A stretch of 64,000 nucleotides of DNA from Micrasema longulum (lineage: Eukaryota; Arthropoda; Insecta; Trichoptera; Brachycentridae), in NCBI GenBank assembly GCA_022494885.1, contig JAGVSM010003417.1, forward strand, positions 62,001 to 126,000. Reading direction: 5' to 3'. Both the position numbers and the translations under genes were made by a program. This document shows positions 34,401 to 42,365 of the stretch, one piece after another; position 1 is the first letter of the stretch; every line of letters begins with the position of its first letter. The notes below the pieces were generated by a model. That model was given only the letters and a program-made list of their open reading frames with translations. It did not search any database and was not told where the DNA came from.

Positions 34401-36247
34401 CTCCGTTGTAAAGTGAAAGAATAATACATTTTTCCACCAAGAAATTTCCCCAGGGAGTGATATTTTTTAAAGATGAAATATTAGAATGGATATGAAGGTG
34501 TCCGGATTGTGGTCTGCAATACTTCAATGGTAATAAAACATTCATGTTTAACTTAAAAATGTCTTTAATTACTAAAAAATAACCTTAGAAATATTTAAAA
34601 TAGTGAAAAATAAACATGTAACACGCGCGTTTTAAATGAAGGTAAAAAACAGAAGTTTAAGTAGTTGTTACACTTACACGTTATCTGATGGTTCACAACA
34701 GATTGCTTAGCGCGACGCAGGTGAAATACCTCCTACTCTACCCGTCCGGATTATCACGATCACCGGACAAGCGGGGGTCCGGATTAGCGAGGTCCTACTG
34801 TACTTCCATTTCGTTTCCTTCTTCCTTGTAATAGAGCAGTGTTTTTCATCATTTTTGAATACGTGACTCTTTTACGAGCAAAAAACCTGGTGACCCCCAG
34901 GATCTATGTATGTCAGTGATTTTAACGTCAACATATTTTTTTTTCTATTTTATAACGAAAATTTTATTGAGCGTAAAATGACAGGCCATAAGTTCTGTAA
35001 AAGCCTAGACTAACATTTGTTGTTTGTGTGTACAGAAGCGCCGGCCGCGGCAGTTGGAGTGTACCGAGGGTATCTCTGAATGCTGCAGAGAGAGGTTGTA
35101 TGTGTCTTTTGCTGAGCTGGGCTGGGATGACTGGATTTTGCAGCCGCGAGGGTACCACGCCTACTTCTGCCGCGGAGCCTGCTCCTCCGTGGCGGCTGTG
35201 ACCCTCAGTGGAAGCCATCATCACTCCGTTATCAAGGTACATAACACCTTCAGGCCAATGCCAGAGCCGCAAATCATTTTCATCATCATTTTTAAAGCTC
35301 GTATTACATTGTGGAGAGCAACATCAAAAGCCTTGTAGTCGGCAAAGCCGAACCCCGCTTTGATCCGCAACGCGTAATCCTCTGCAACGTCAGCTCGGAC
35401 AAGATATTAAACGTCGAGCACCGGAAGAACATTTCAGATTTCATCTCGACATTTCGTGCCGCTTCCCACAGCTGTCCGTCTAGTGTTCGCTATTGTAAAT
35501 TCCTTATATACATACATGTAAGGATGTAACTCACACGAGTTCTACTCAATAAATAACCTCGATTGTAAAATTCATCTTTCTCCTTTAACCTCAAATCAAT
35601 TCTCGCGCATCCACCCATACAAATGATGACTCCGACGTGATCCCATTTGTATAGAAGGAATTTACAATAGCGAACGCTGGACGGAGAGCTGTGGTGAGCG
35701 GCACAAAATGTCAAGACGAAATGTGAAATGTTCTTCCGGTGCACGACGTTTTATATCTTGTCCGAGCTGATGTTGCAACGGATTACGCGTTGTGGGTCAA
35801 AGCGGGGTTCAGCTCTGCCAACCACATGGCTTTTGGTGTTGCTGTCCACAACATGGATTAAAAAATGGAACAAGATCCGGTATTTTTCATGTAGTTTTTT
35901 GTTGCTGTTTTTTTAACTCTTTTTGGCAATGCCGATATGTCATACATATTGACATATATTTGCCTTAAAAAGTGCCATATTTTTTTTAAAGGAAATCTCG
36001 GTTGGCTAGAATTATGTTATTTTTTTCTATATATATCTGTACAAGGATGAGTAATATATGTAACTTACCAAAATCCTTTGATTTCCAGAAATTGTTTCAT
36101 GGCACTGACTCTCGTCGTGTAGAGCTGAAGCCCTGCTGTACTCCAACTACATTCTCCCCCATGCAGCTTCTGTATCGAGATTCAAATTTTACAGTCACAC
36201 AAACCACTTTACCAAATATGATCGTCGAGTCGTGTGGTTGTATGTGA
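16744..36247 (+). CDS. Activin/inhibin-beta-type TGF-beta ligand, complete six-exon gene
   Basis: Secreted dimeric growth factor precursor of the TGF-beta superfamily; such ligands signal through type I/II serine-threonine kinase receptors and Smads. Joined exons are 16744-17161, 26015-26136, 27584-27704, 30726-30895, 35036-35236 and 36089-36247. The sum is 1191 nt (396 residues plus TGA) and every junction is GT-AG and phase-compatible. Residues 1 to about 19 form a signal peptide. A C-x-x-C at 60-63 precedes an amphipathic segment ending NQILRKLRL (79-87), as in activin prodomains. A basic cleavage region KKRRPR (277-282) precedes a mature domain of about 114 residues with nine cysteines, the activin/TGF-beta pattern: LEC, ECC, FC, AC, PCC, SC and GC. 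WDDW and the terminal ESCGCM are typical. Family assignment is firm. Whether the orthologue is Activin-beta or Dawdle is not settled from sequence alone. Confidence 0.95.
17460..17545 (+). repeat. Rep-A fragment in ligand intron 1
   Basis: Has 'attacaacagagaagaacaa' and 'cagggcttatgatctgtc', then stops at an A run. Confidence 0.65.
17700..18270 (-). pseudogene. Jockey-like LINE C-terminal fragment, copy 2
   Basis: The reverse frame 18137-17787 starts YDLPYLTATRELFKQTKQLN and ends KNIILNNRV. It is nearly identical to the copy at 9450-10240, and the same 3' end (aataatccgtaaggg) lies at the left. Confidence 0.75.
18285..18605 (+). repeat. Retroelement 3' end ('acgaacaggccatgcc')
   Basis: Positions 18418-18605 match 39420-39606 closely, including cccacgaacaggccatgcct and an A-rich (aataaata) tail. 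No coding part is seen. Confidence 0.6.
18625..18998 (-). repeat. Rep-A copy in ligand intron 1
   Basis: Reverse orientation; has 'ccatattaccttctctaaaa' and 'gcagaatagtgaaagttaca'. Confidence 0.75.
19400..19590. repeat. Dispersed repeat, inverted partner of 13848-14030
   Basis: Contains gaaaaccgcacgtaaatcgg and 'ccgtttaggagaagttcagt'. Unclassified. Confidence 0.6.
19710..20830 (+). pseudogene. R1-like LINE 3' portion (zinc-knuckle tail and 3' UTR)
   Basis: Around 20060-20180 one frame reads LTPVSSYACGDNHQSAEHIL, then WHCVLLDDAR, the C-x-C-x-x-x-H-x-x-x-x-C knuckle found at the C terminus of R1-type ORF2. The 138-residue frame at 20202-20618 overlaps the remains of the tail (WNVDQMANSTNFALLRQFVR in another frame). 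A GC-richer 3' UTR runs to about 20830. Confidence 0.6.
21173..22150. mobile_element. MITE-A copy 2 with nested Rep-A
   Basis: Ends TAGTCCTTAAAATAAAGC and GCTATATTTCAAGGACTA. Left flank TA, right flank tg (mutated). Rep-A in two inverted halves fills about 21522-21945 at nearly the same internal site as in copy 1. Confidence 0.8.
21522..21945. repeat. Rep-A insertion in MITE-A copy 2
   Basis: A + part (caatattttgagtttgtg...acagagatgaagat) is followed by a reversed part ending 'cttcatctctgttg'. The flanks 'gtcttattttttaa' and 'gtctttttactttg' look like a decayed duplication. Confidence 0.65.
22390..22446. repeat. (TA)n microsatellite
   Basis: Alternating T/A over about 55 bp, adjacent to the 3' end of the reversed CR1-tailed element, so probably its tail. 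Confidence 0.9.
22447..22880 (-). repeat. CR1/L2-tailed element, copy 3
   Basis: Reverse copy of the elements at 5940 and 13320. Modules (complement of ccatgcgctctgtagctgca) are near 22518, 22738 and 22838. The 3' end ataatttatatagcgccg lies at the left, next to a (TA)n tail. Confidence 0.7.
23049..23291 (-). other. Unrecognised open frame, possible exon or element fragment
   Basis: The 80-residue reverse frame has protein-like composition (KLNDFRHRLSLLLTQARSFV, SSWLANYTREIW, IPPDDDLITFFVKRKFG). The left flank gcgcgtaagaaaacattttt also occurs at 32145, suggesting a repeat. An AG precedes the frame (tttaag). I do not recognise the family; it lies in ligand intron 1 on the opposite strand. Confidence 0.3.
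23690..24260 (+). pseudogene. LINE reverse-transcriptase palm fragment
   Basis: Reads EVTSGVRQGCVLAPFLFIIL, then LEYADDAVIIDDSVRGLQAT and LKTNIAKTHVL. TSGVRQGC and the YADD box are RT motifs. After about 24060 the frame shifts by one (RVEFQIPG to the next frame), and the piece ends near 24260. Confidence 0.8.
24297..24600 (-). pseudogene. LINE-D ORF2 C-terminal fragment
   Basis: The reverse frame reads MLKISSLQKRRNNIDSIFMF, then HRLRSNNVMFLDQHSTNYGL. It is close to the fragment at 58305-58679. Sequence like its continuation (gattcgtaagtttgaaggca) extends to about 24680 and is echoed at 57400-57480. Confidence 0.65.
24700..26014. other. Ligand intron 1, distal part
   Basis: AT-rich intron sequence with no recognised coding frame; a short (TA)n sits near 25590. 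Confidence 0.5.
26015..26136 (+). CDS. Ligand exon 2 (prodomain)
   Basis: Acceptor is ttgttattgcag and donor is AAA|GTGAGT. The first two bases complete an Asp codon with exon 1. The translation DSSQRESKCGEGRHPTACF continues to SAELWMYK. The E-L-W-x-Y-K/R strand is a conserved prodomain motif of activin-type ligands, so this short exon is well supported despite its distance (8.9 kb) from exon 1. It ends at phase 0. Confidence 0.93.
26290..26520 (+). repeat. Divergent hAT-like remnant
   Basis: The stretch aagcgcacccagcc...actggccgatta...cttcatacaaa resembles the interior of the element at 51435-52428. No ends were identified. Confidence 0.45.
27190..27420 (-). repeat. tRNA-derived SINE-5
   Basis: At the right end the reverse strand reads ggcgtagtagttggcggatt...gaggtccagagttcgattct, a degenerate tRNA with recognisable A and B boxes. 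An unrelated body extends left. Confidence 0.55.
27584..27704 (+). CDS. Ligand exon 3 (prodomain)
   Basis: Acceptor is ttcttatacag and donor is G|GTATGT. It starts at phase 0 with EPDPLDGFKQTYVVTEAAHW and ends after the first base of a codon. The phase joins exon 4 without a gap. The reading is open across the whole exon and matches the position of the middle strands of the prodomain. Confidence 0.92.
27790..28270 (+). pseudogene. Jockey-like LINE C-terminal fragment and 3' end
   Basis: Reads ILKKFLRYLYMRECGYYPRL, then LYPTEFLQGMLGYNSLETGW and YLTIHFYRLLRGMVDNPEIM. The pattern YPxxFLQGMLGxNSLE is common in insect jockey ORF2 C termini. It lies in ligand intron 3. Confidence 0.75.
28410..28803. 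repeat. 96-bp tandem repeat, four units, derived from LINE coding sequence
   Basis: gtgtatgagggtc-type starts recur near 28416, 28512, 28609 and 28706. The reverse strand stays open over three units and reads 32-residue repeats containing FVIDENLRFDPHTLQKHNSQ. That resembles the YLGVxIDENLxFxxH segment of LINE ORF2. Confidence 0.8.
29557..29745 (+). repeat. tRNA-derived SINE-2, copy 1
   Basis: The head has A-box-like gtggctagtgtctcggactc and B-box ggttcgaaccct. A body (cttgattcccattttctaat...) and A-rich end follow. No acceptor pairing remains, so it is not a functional tRNA. Confidence 0.65.
29814..30470 (+). repeat. SINE-2 copy 2, split by a LINE-B insertion
   Basis: The head (29814-29876, ending ggttcgaatcccactcta) and body (30354-30470, starting ccccaacttgattcccattt) are parts of one SINE. 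A LINE-B 3' end of about 475 bp lies between them. Confidence 0.75.
29880..30353 (-). pseudogene. LINE-B C-terminal fragment nested in SINE-2
   Basis: The reverse strand reads EHLSVHGLPLRSNSQGTLLI, then NSSFFSNSYSVHAARLWNYL and ends KKYLLSLS stop. The 3' UTR retains ttattgccaaatggaaattt, related to the other LINE-B copies. Confidence 0.7.
30726..30895 (+). CDS. Ligand exon 4 (end of prodomain)
   Basis: Translation begins GWLKAEVGWAVGLWLDEGRS and contains C-P-S-C, the second prodomain cysteine pair, then RPFLVINTRHSAK, the conserved strand just before the cleavage site. The donor is AAG|GTATAC. Two acceptor AGs lie three bases apart (tttttttagaag). The downstream one is used here and gives Arg-Gly-Trp; the upstream one would start at 30723 and add a Glu. 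Both keep frame. Confidence 0.9.
31195..31560. repeat. Low-complexity T-rich tract
   Basis: Runs of tttat, tttactca and then tta repeats over 350 bp. The 94-residue frame on it is an artefact. Confidence 0.9.
31600..33225. other. Ligand intron 4, central part
   Basis: AT-rich. Repeats shared with other places: cgcgtaagaaaacatttttt at 32150 (also 23030) and tagtgacgtcgttcaaagta-like at 32040 (also 62755). No coding frame is supported. Confidence 0.45.
33227..33655 (-). pseudogene. LINE ORF2 C-terminal zinc-knuckle fragment
   Basis: The reverse frame runs LADAANFRRHHQSTFETTQI, then FTGHGAMRSYPYRFKLRNDD, YCPCDD and EHLLFQCPFF. The C-x-C-x(n)-H-x-x-x-x-C knuckle after an H-G-A/R-S-Y-x-x-R segment is typical of R1/I-type ORF2. 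The reading is open over about 140 codons. Confidence 0.75.
34075..34215 (-). repeat. Rep-A fragment in ligand intron 4
   Basis: Has 'aatgacaggtcataagccct' and 'gtaaagtggtcatttaaaac'. Confidence 0.7.
34976..35013 (-). repeat. Rep-A remnant abutting the exon 5 acceptor
   Basis: aaaatgacaggccataagtt ctgtaaaagcctagacta aligns with the reverse Rep-A core (aatgacaggtcataagccct gtaaatgcctagac). It ends about 22 nt before the acceptor AG at 35034-35035 and includes a CTAAC branch-point-like string at 35010-35014. Confidence 0.6.
35036..35236 (+). CDS. Ligand exon 5 (cleavage site and first half of mature domain)
   Basis: Opens K-R-R-P-R-Q-L-E-C. With the Lys that ends exon 4 this makes the furin-type basic run. 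It then reads ECCRERLYVSFAELGWDDWI and RGYHAYFCRGACSSV, the finger-1 and heel-helix start of a TGF-beta domain. The acceptor is gtgtgtgtacag and the donor is AAG|GTACAT. It carries five of the nine mature-domain cysteines (C286, C293, C294 and the two in FCRGAC). Confidence 0.96.
35311..35849. mobile_element. Foldback element in ligand intron 5
   Basis: About 200-bp arms (35311-35508 and 35655-35849) are inverted copies: gtggagagcaacatcaaaag on the left and cttttggtgttgctgtccac on the right, with a loop of about 145 bp. It starts 75 bp after the exon 5 donor. The open frames across it (35311-35529, 35490-35744) are mirror images and not coding. Confidence 0.85.
36089..36247 (+). CDS. Ligand exon 6 (second half of mature domain and stop)
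   Basis: Acceptor is gatttccag. The translation begins KLFHGTDSRRVELKPCCTP, includes one N-glycosylation sequon (NFT) and ends MIVESCGCM followed by TGA at 36245-36247. PCC and C-G-C-M supply the last four cystine-knot and interchain cysteines. The C-terminal x-C-x-C-x-stop pattern is diagnostic of the family and shows the gene is not truncated. Confidence 0.96.
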   Translation, partial: KLFHGTDSRRVELKPCCTPTTFSPMQLLYRDSNFTVTQTTLPNMIVESCGCM

Positions 36248-36512
36248 TTCTCAAGTGATTTACGAAACGACCAAGTGGCGAGCCCTGCGGTACACCACCC
36301 CAGACCAAATCGTGAAAATAGACATTAGAACAATTGCGTTATCAAGAATGAACGCATAATAGCTGAAATGCTTTAAAATAGGAAATTATACAGACTTTCC
36401 GCTTTTGTAATTCAACGTATACATATAATATACTCGTACACTTGAATATGGGAAATTAAAGTTATCTTTGTGAAGATACATTGTTTTTTTTAAAGCTTTG
36501 TGCACTGAGTAT

Positions 36513-36518
36513 AATAAA
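36513..36518 (+). terminator. Candidate polyadenylation signal of the ligand gene
   Basis: AATAAA lies 266 nt after the stop, the first canonical hexamer seen downstream. Assignment is by position only. Confidence 0.4.
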
Positions 36519-36519
36519 A

Positions 36520-37770
36520 AGACACGTTATACACTTGCTAGCGGCATCTTAGAGTTAGAAAATACTGCGTTGCCCTCAACAATAACAAAAAAATGCAAAT
36601 CACGATACAGTTGCAAACGTTCCAGAGAGAAAGAAATATTCATATTAATTTTAGTGTATATTTCCGTGTAACTTTTTACACTGACTGTCAGTTACATTTG
36701 GTTTTATGAAATATTTTATTAAAAAGTATTATTTATTGTAAAATCACAAATATAACATAAAATAGTAACGTATCCCAAACATTATTAGACCAAAAGTCCC
36801 ATGTCAAGTTAGGATACAGCATAATGAAAAGTGAAAGCATACATATTATTAAACAATACAAAAATAACAATTACCAATTTCATATCACCATCTGGAGTAC
36901 ACGCAGCACAATATTATGATTATTGATATATAAATTTATGCATAGTCAGCAGTCTTCTGCAATATTCTCTTCTCCTAGTCAAAATCCATTTTTTTTAAAT
37001 GTGGTTAAAAGGTGGAAAGTTCTGGCTAGCGATATGGTCTCCTGGAGGCGTCTGGTGATGTCCACATGTTACATTTAGGAACTGATGTGAAAAAGGAGAA
37101 GATAAACGGTGTAACTACAACACGACTCGTAGGTGGCGGCATGCAACTTTGACGTCACACGTTATGCCCGTCCGAATTACGACGGAACACTCAGACCAAG
37201 GGTAAGAGAAAAAACCCATAACGTACTTGTTTAGGGCAAGTATCCTGGCGTAACTGGCTCTGGACAGAAATGACGCAGGATGTGTAACAAACCAGTATCC
37301 ATAAAATAATTAGTTGGTAATTAACCGAATTCGACGAATGTTTGATTTAGCTTAAAGCTTAGTTTTAAAAATAATTAAGCTATTTGTAAGGAGTTAAGGA
37401 GTGTGTCGAAGGAAGATTTATTTTGCAACATCAGCTATTACCCAAAGGAAGGGACCCTTAGCGCTTGGCCATAGTTGCGAGCGTTTTGCGCCATGGCCCG
37501 GGCGTGGCACACGGCGCCTTACCGCGCCCGCGCGGTCCCTATGGACACTAAACTTTTTTATTTTTTTAAAAATAATTAGTTAACATGAAGAAATAAAAAA
37601 ATAACAATTAAGGCTGAACTTGTCAAAAAAGAGCCAGCAACTTTTTACCATATGTTTGAGATCGCCGCACCGCGTCGCAAAACGCACACTACTATGGCCT
37701 AGCACTTAGCACAGTGTCTTTTGACCGCATAGAACTGAATTAAATCCCGAAAAATAAACATAATAGCTAA
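36520..37770. other. Intergenic, no gene seen
   Basis: AT-rich, with a GC-rich patch at 37450-37550 (ggcccgggcgtggcacacgg) that has no convincing frame. Confidence 0.4.
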
Positions 37771-38140
37771 TTTTGTAAATCAAAAATGTTTTGGGTATGT
37801 CCAAATGTTGGAGAAAGGCTGAAGTTTCGCCCTAGGGAGATATTAAGATCTAAATTTGTTGCAACAGAGAGGGAAAACGTTTTTGAGAAGGGAGTGTGGA
37901 AGTCTAGGCATTTACAGGGCTTATTGCCTATCATTGACAGATTCAAGTGGCCGACTTTTGAGAAAGAAAAGAGCTGAAACCTTTATTTATGTGGGTAATT
38001 TTCATCTGGTTGAATTATTACTAGACAATGCCTGAAAACACTTTTTAATTTTTTATACTCGTCTTATACCAATGGCAGGTAAAAACTTCCATATTCCATT
38101 TTTAAAAATGTTTTCCCTATCTTTTGCAACAAATTTAGGT
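37770..38140 (+). repeat. Rep-A divergent copy
   Basis: Recognised by 'ggaagtctaggcatttacag', 'gagctgaaacctttatttat' and 'ctagacaatgcctgaaaaca', with decayed flanks. Confidence 0.7.
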
Positions 38141-38574
38141 TTTGTAAATGTAAATATAACTCGATATCCTAATCAATATTTTAAACTCATCCTGTAGTCA
38201 TGCCCCATCCCCCTTTCTATGAAGACCGAATGGAGCTTCTCGCTACTATCCGTGGCCCTGTTATAGGTCCTGTCGTATATTCTGATTTGGCGGCTTTTAA
38301 AAATTATTTCAAGGGTATCAAAAAGTTTTGTAGTTATTTCGGCGCATCGATCATGTCCAATTGATTCAACCCCAATCAGTAAAGAATTGACTCAACTCTG
38401 TCCCTTAATCCAATGAAGACATGTTTATGTACTTATGGATGGATTACCTTTTGTCGACACAAAGATGTGAAGGCTAAAAGCTCCATGGGGCAGCTTTTCT
38501 AGTGTCCTGAAGAAGAGACAGGCGCGTCTCGAAACCGATAGACATAGAAAAGTCAGTAAGTGGTTATATACCAA

Positions 38575-38842
38575 TGATCATCATCATTCCTTTTCCGTGG
38601 CGAATAGTGCATAGAGCACTGCATTGGCACACCAATCGCAGCGTATCTTGATCATTTTTGTTACATGAAGGTTAGATGATCAGTCTTACGCTTCAGATAC
38701 CAGTCCAGGGACGATGAAATGTTTTTGGTGTAAAATCACCCTTTTTAAATAAATATTTTATATAAAAAATGTCGGGAATCGAACCCGAGACCTCTTGAAT
38801 GGTAGGCAAACGCGCTGACCATTACACCACGAGGCTGACAAT
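38575..38842 (-). repeat. tRNA-derived SINE-1, complete copy
   Basis: On the reverse strand the head reads gcctcgtggtgtaatggtca, then gcgcgtttgcctacc, then gtctcgggttcgattcccga, giving A- and B-box sequences of a Gly/Glu-like tRNA. The body contains actggtatctgaagcgtaag and caagatacgctgcgattggt. Fragments lie at 10262, 52843 and 60862; a second full copy is at 62457. Confidence 0.75.
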
Positions 38843-38879
38843 GATAACTAACATTGATTATACGACCACTCGAACACGA

Positions 38880-39660
38880 ACAATCGACAATATTTTGAGT
38901 TTTTCCAAATTTTTGCACACAAGGACTGAATTTAACTCCCTGAGGAGCTGTTAATATTAACATATTACAACAGAGATGAAGAACATTTAAGAGAAGGTAA
39001 TACAGAAGTCTAGGCATCTACAGGGCTTTTGACCTGTCATTGACTGGTTTGAGTGGCCACTTACACACTGTGTAACATTCACCATTCTGCCCATATTTAA
39101 ACATCTATATTCCTTCAATTCTTTCATCTGTTGATGTTTGTGAAGTTAAAGAGCTGAAACCTTCATTTATGCGCGGAAGATTCATCTAATTGAATTATTT
39201 CACCTACATACTAGGCAACGCCTGAAAATGATATTTTTTTCAATTTCTATACTTCTTCATGGACCAGGTGGATTTATCAACAACATTTTGAGTTTGTTCA
39301 ATATGGGCAGAACGGTGAATGTGACACAGTGTGTAAAGTGGCCACTATTTTTTTTTTTTTTATTATTAAAAAAGAATATTTTATTTTCTCTTTCTTATGT
39401 TACAAAAAAATATTATAACTGTCTATTTATTATAGGAGCAAAAATTAATTAACATTTTCTTGTATACCCACGAACAGGCCATGCCTTTGTGGGATTTTTT
39501 GTTTACTATTTTTACTATTAATGTGTATTTCATTGCTATGTAATTATCCTTGTTTTTTTAATACTCTGTTTTACCTATTATGTATATTGTAAAAATAAAT
39601 AAAAAACCAGCCAACGACCGGTCATAAGCCATGTAGAAGCATAGACTTCATCTCTATTGT
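38880..39660. repeat. Rep-A pair interrupted by a retroelement 3' end
   Basis: A + copy at 38885-39290 is followed by a reversed part at 39300-39345 and 39606-39660. Between them are a T-run and a 3' end matching 18418-18605 (39420-39606). Confidence 0.7.
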
Positions 39661-39669
39661 AATATGTTA

Positions 39670-40600
39670 ATTTATTGAAATGCTTGACAACGAAGTGAAT
39701 GCTTTAAATATTGATAAAAAAAAAACTTAATTTGTATCTGAACGGTCTTGAAAATCAATCAAAAGGAGGTTCAGTGGTATTATAATATTCATAGACTATT
39801 TTTATTTGTTAATAGACTAATAAACTAAACCAAAAATATCTTAAATTATATATATGTGGTTTGAAAATGTGTCACAGCGTAAATAAATTCCTATACCTGT
39901 CTCCTTTTCTCTCGCCAACTTCAATCCTGTCCCTTTCGCACCTGTATGAAGTTCCAAAAACTATTTAATTTATTATTTTGTCACCTGGGGTCAGTGTCCG
40001 CTTGAAACTCGACTGACATACACGTAAATCGCCAAATCGATTTCGGTATAATCGCATCGCGTAAAAATAAAATATAATTAATGATAAACTTAAATTAAAT
40101 TTATGTGATAACGAAGTGATCCGTGTGGAGTTTTGCCGCTGTTTTCCATAGGAACGAAAATCTACAAAAGGTCAGTCCATCTCAATTCCTTTCCTAAATA
40201 GGACTAAATAGTCCAATTTGCGTTTTGACAAAACAAAATTTATAAACCTACTGTCAAGAACCAGCGTACGCATCGCCAATATGCTTTTATTTCATTAAAA
40301 GACGCAAAAAAACAATATTAGAACTGTGATATTCAGTATAAAAACTCTCTTGAAAGATTGTTGGTTGGACATTTGCGGTTTTTAAAAAAAGGTCTATAAT
40401 TGTTATTAGCGTAGGTAGGACAAAATTTGTTTATTAATTTGTTTGGGAATGACTGTTTTTGTGATCAAGGTACCAACACTTAAAAATAATAGTGAGCTCC
40501 TTGATTGTAATGTATTTATTAATAATATTTATTTAAGTAGGAAAAAATATATAAATTTGTCACAGAAATCTTATTTTTAATAGCAATTAATACTGTATTT
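39670..40600. other. Intergenic, no gene seen
   Basis: AT-rich; no frame, RNA gene or clear repeat recognised. Confidence 0.4.
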
Positions 40601-40609
40601 GAAAATTAA

Positions 40610-41160
40610 AAAACATCTTGATTTGTTGACCTGTTATTTATTTATTTATTGACACTTTATATACATATACAATAAATATACATATAAGGGCGGGCATATT
40701 GCCTTAAGGCAATTTCTTCCTACCTACCCAAACCGTTCAGTTTGAGAAAATTATAAATACATGGACATATTGAATCTTACAATTTTATACAAAAATTAAA
40801 AGCAAAGATTAACAAAAATAAATATATATAAAAAAATAACACTTTACTATGAAGAGAGGAGAGGGGATGGGAAGGAAAGAAGAAGGATAAAGGAACAATT
40901 TAAATATTTAGATAGTGACATTTCAATCTTGACTTAAATGTAAATAAAGAAGGGGCGTCTCTAACATTAGTGGGTAGATTATTCCACAATCGAGCGGCTA
41001 CTACTGTGAAAGAGGAGGCAAAAAATTAGAGCGATGACGGGGTATTAAAAGAGTTCTCTCGTTACTAGAACGAAGAGATAGTCCGTGTTGTGAAAGAGGT
41101 TGGATGAGCTCTCTCAGATAAACAGGCAAAGTGGGATTATTTAAAATATTGTGAAGAAGT
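40610..41160 (-). pseudogene. LINE-B C-terminal fragment and 3' end, copy 2
   Basis: The reverse strand reads NNPTLPVYLRELIQPLSQHG, then LSLRSSNERTLLIPRHRSNF. The 3' side at the left has attgccttaaggcaatttct. It is about as intact as the copy at 12610-13130. Confidence 0.7.
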
Positions 41161-41164
41161 GATA

Positions 41165-41650
41165 GAATGTGAATGTTGTTGCCTGGTTTAATTGGCCACT
41201 TTCCACATTGTATAACATTCACAATTCTGCCCGTGTTTACACATCCACATTTCCTAAACTCTTCCATCTGTTGACTTTTGTGAAGTAAAAGAGCTGAAAC
41301 CTTTGTTATGTGAGTGAGATTCATCCGACTGAACCAGTTTACCTACTAGGCAACGCCTGAAAACAATTTTCCAATTTTTATGCGTCTTCTTATACCATTT
41401 AGTTTAAGCAACAATGTTTTGGGTATGTCCAAATGTTTGCAGACAGGCTGGAATTATTAAAGAGGGAGTTATTTAGATCTAAATATGTTGCAACAGTGAC
41501 AGCAGCGTAACATTTACCATTCTGCTTTTGTTGAAACTCTTCCGTATTTTAATTTTTTCATTAACACTAACAGGTCATAAGCTCTGTATATGCCTAGACT
41601 ACCACATTTCCTTCGCCAAAATGTTTTCCCTCTCGTTTGCAATAAATTTA
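41165..41650 (+). repeat. Rep-A divergent copy
   Basis: Starts at the LINE-B end, with 'gaacctttgtt'-like and 'ctaggcaacgcctgaaaaca' phrases and a partial reversed end near 41570-41640. Confidence 0.65.
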
Positions 41651-42365
41651 GATGTAAAATTAGTTGAAAATGCTTTACTTGGCAAAAAAATGTGATTATT
41701 TCAAAATGGTTTTGATTTTTCGATTTATGAGTGTAAAGTGATTAATAATAAATTAAAATTGTGACAAATATGAATTTCATGGTTTCATTAAGCGTTTAAC
41801 AGACAGAAATTATAAAAGTAAAGGACTGTCGTCTTTTTTTCATCATCAGACGCCCCCAGGGTACCATATCGGTAGCCAACATTTGCATCCCTTAGTTCTG
41901 TCAAATTATGCTGAAACATCGTCACAGAAAGCCTTCCAGGAGTCTGCAGGTGTGAAAAAAAGGCAAATTGGGTATGAGCTTTCCTGTTGCAAGGGCCATA
42001 AGATATAATATGAATTGGGTGTGTGGTGGATATTAACTGGGTATAAAATAAGGTAATTAATTAGTATTGAAATATTATTGTTTAATTTATATATATTTTC
42101 TATTTAAAAACAATATATAAACAAAACATTTAAGTTTGTAAGTGAAAATTCTTGATGGAAGTTCATTGTAATTTATTATATAAATAAAACACGAGTGATA
42201 CTTTAATCCACAAATTTGGAATATCCAGTGACCGGTTTCATCGCTTTCGCGACATCTTCGAGACTGGTTAACCCAGTTAACCCAAAGAAAATTTGTTGAT
42301 AATGATCCTTAAGATAAAAATAACTTTATTTAATTTACTTACATATCACTCCACTACTTCGGGAA

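Noticed and set aside
38768..38842. Apparent tRNA on the reverse strand
   Set aside because: A and B boxes are present, but the acceptor arms do not pair and a conserved non-tRNA body follows, so it is a SINE head. The same reasoning removed 29565, 29822, 49270, 51850, 61490 and 62640.
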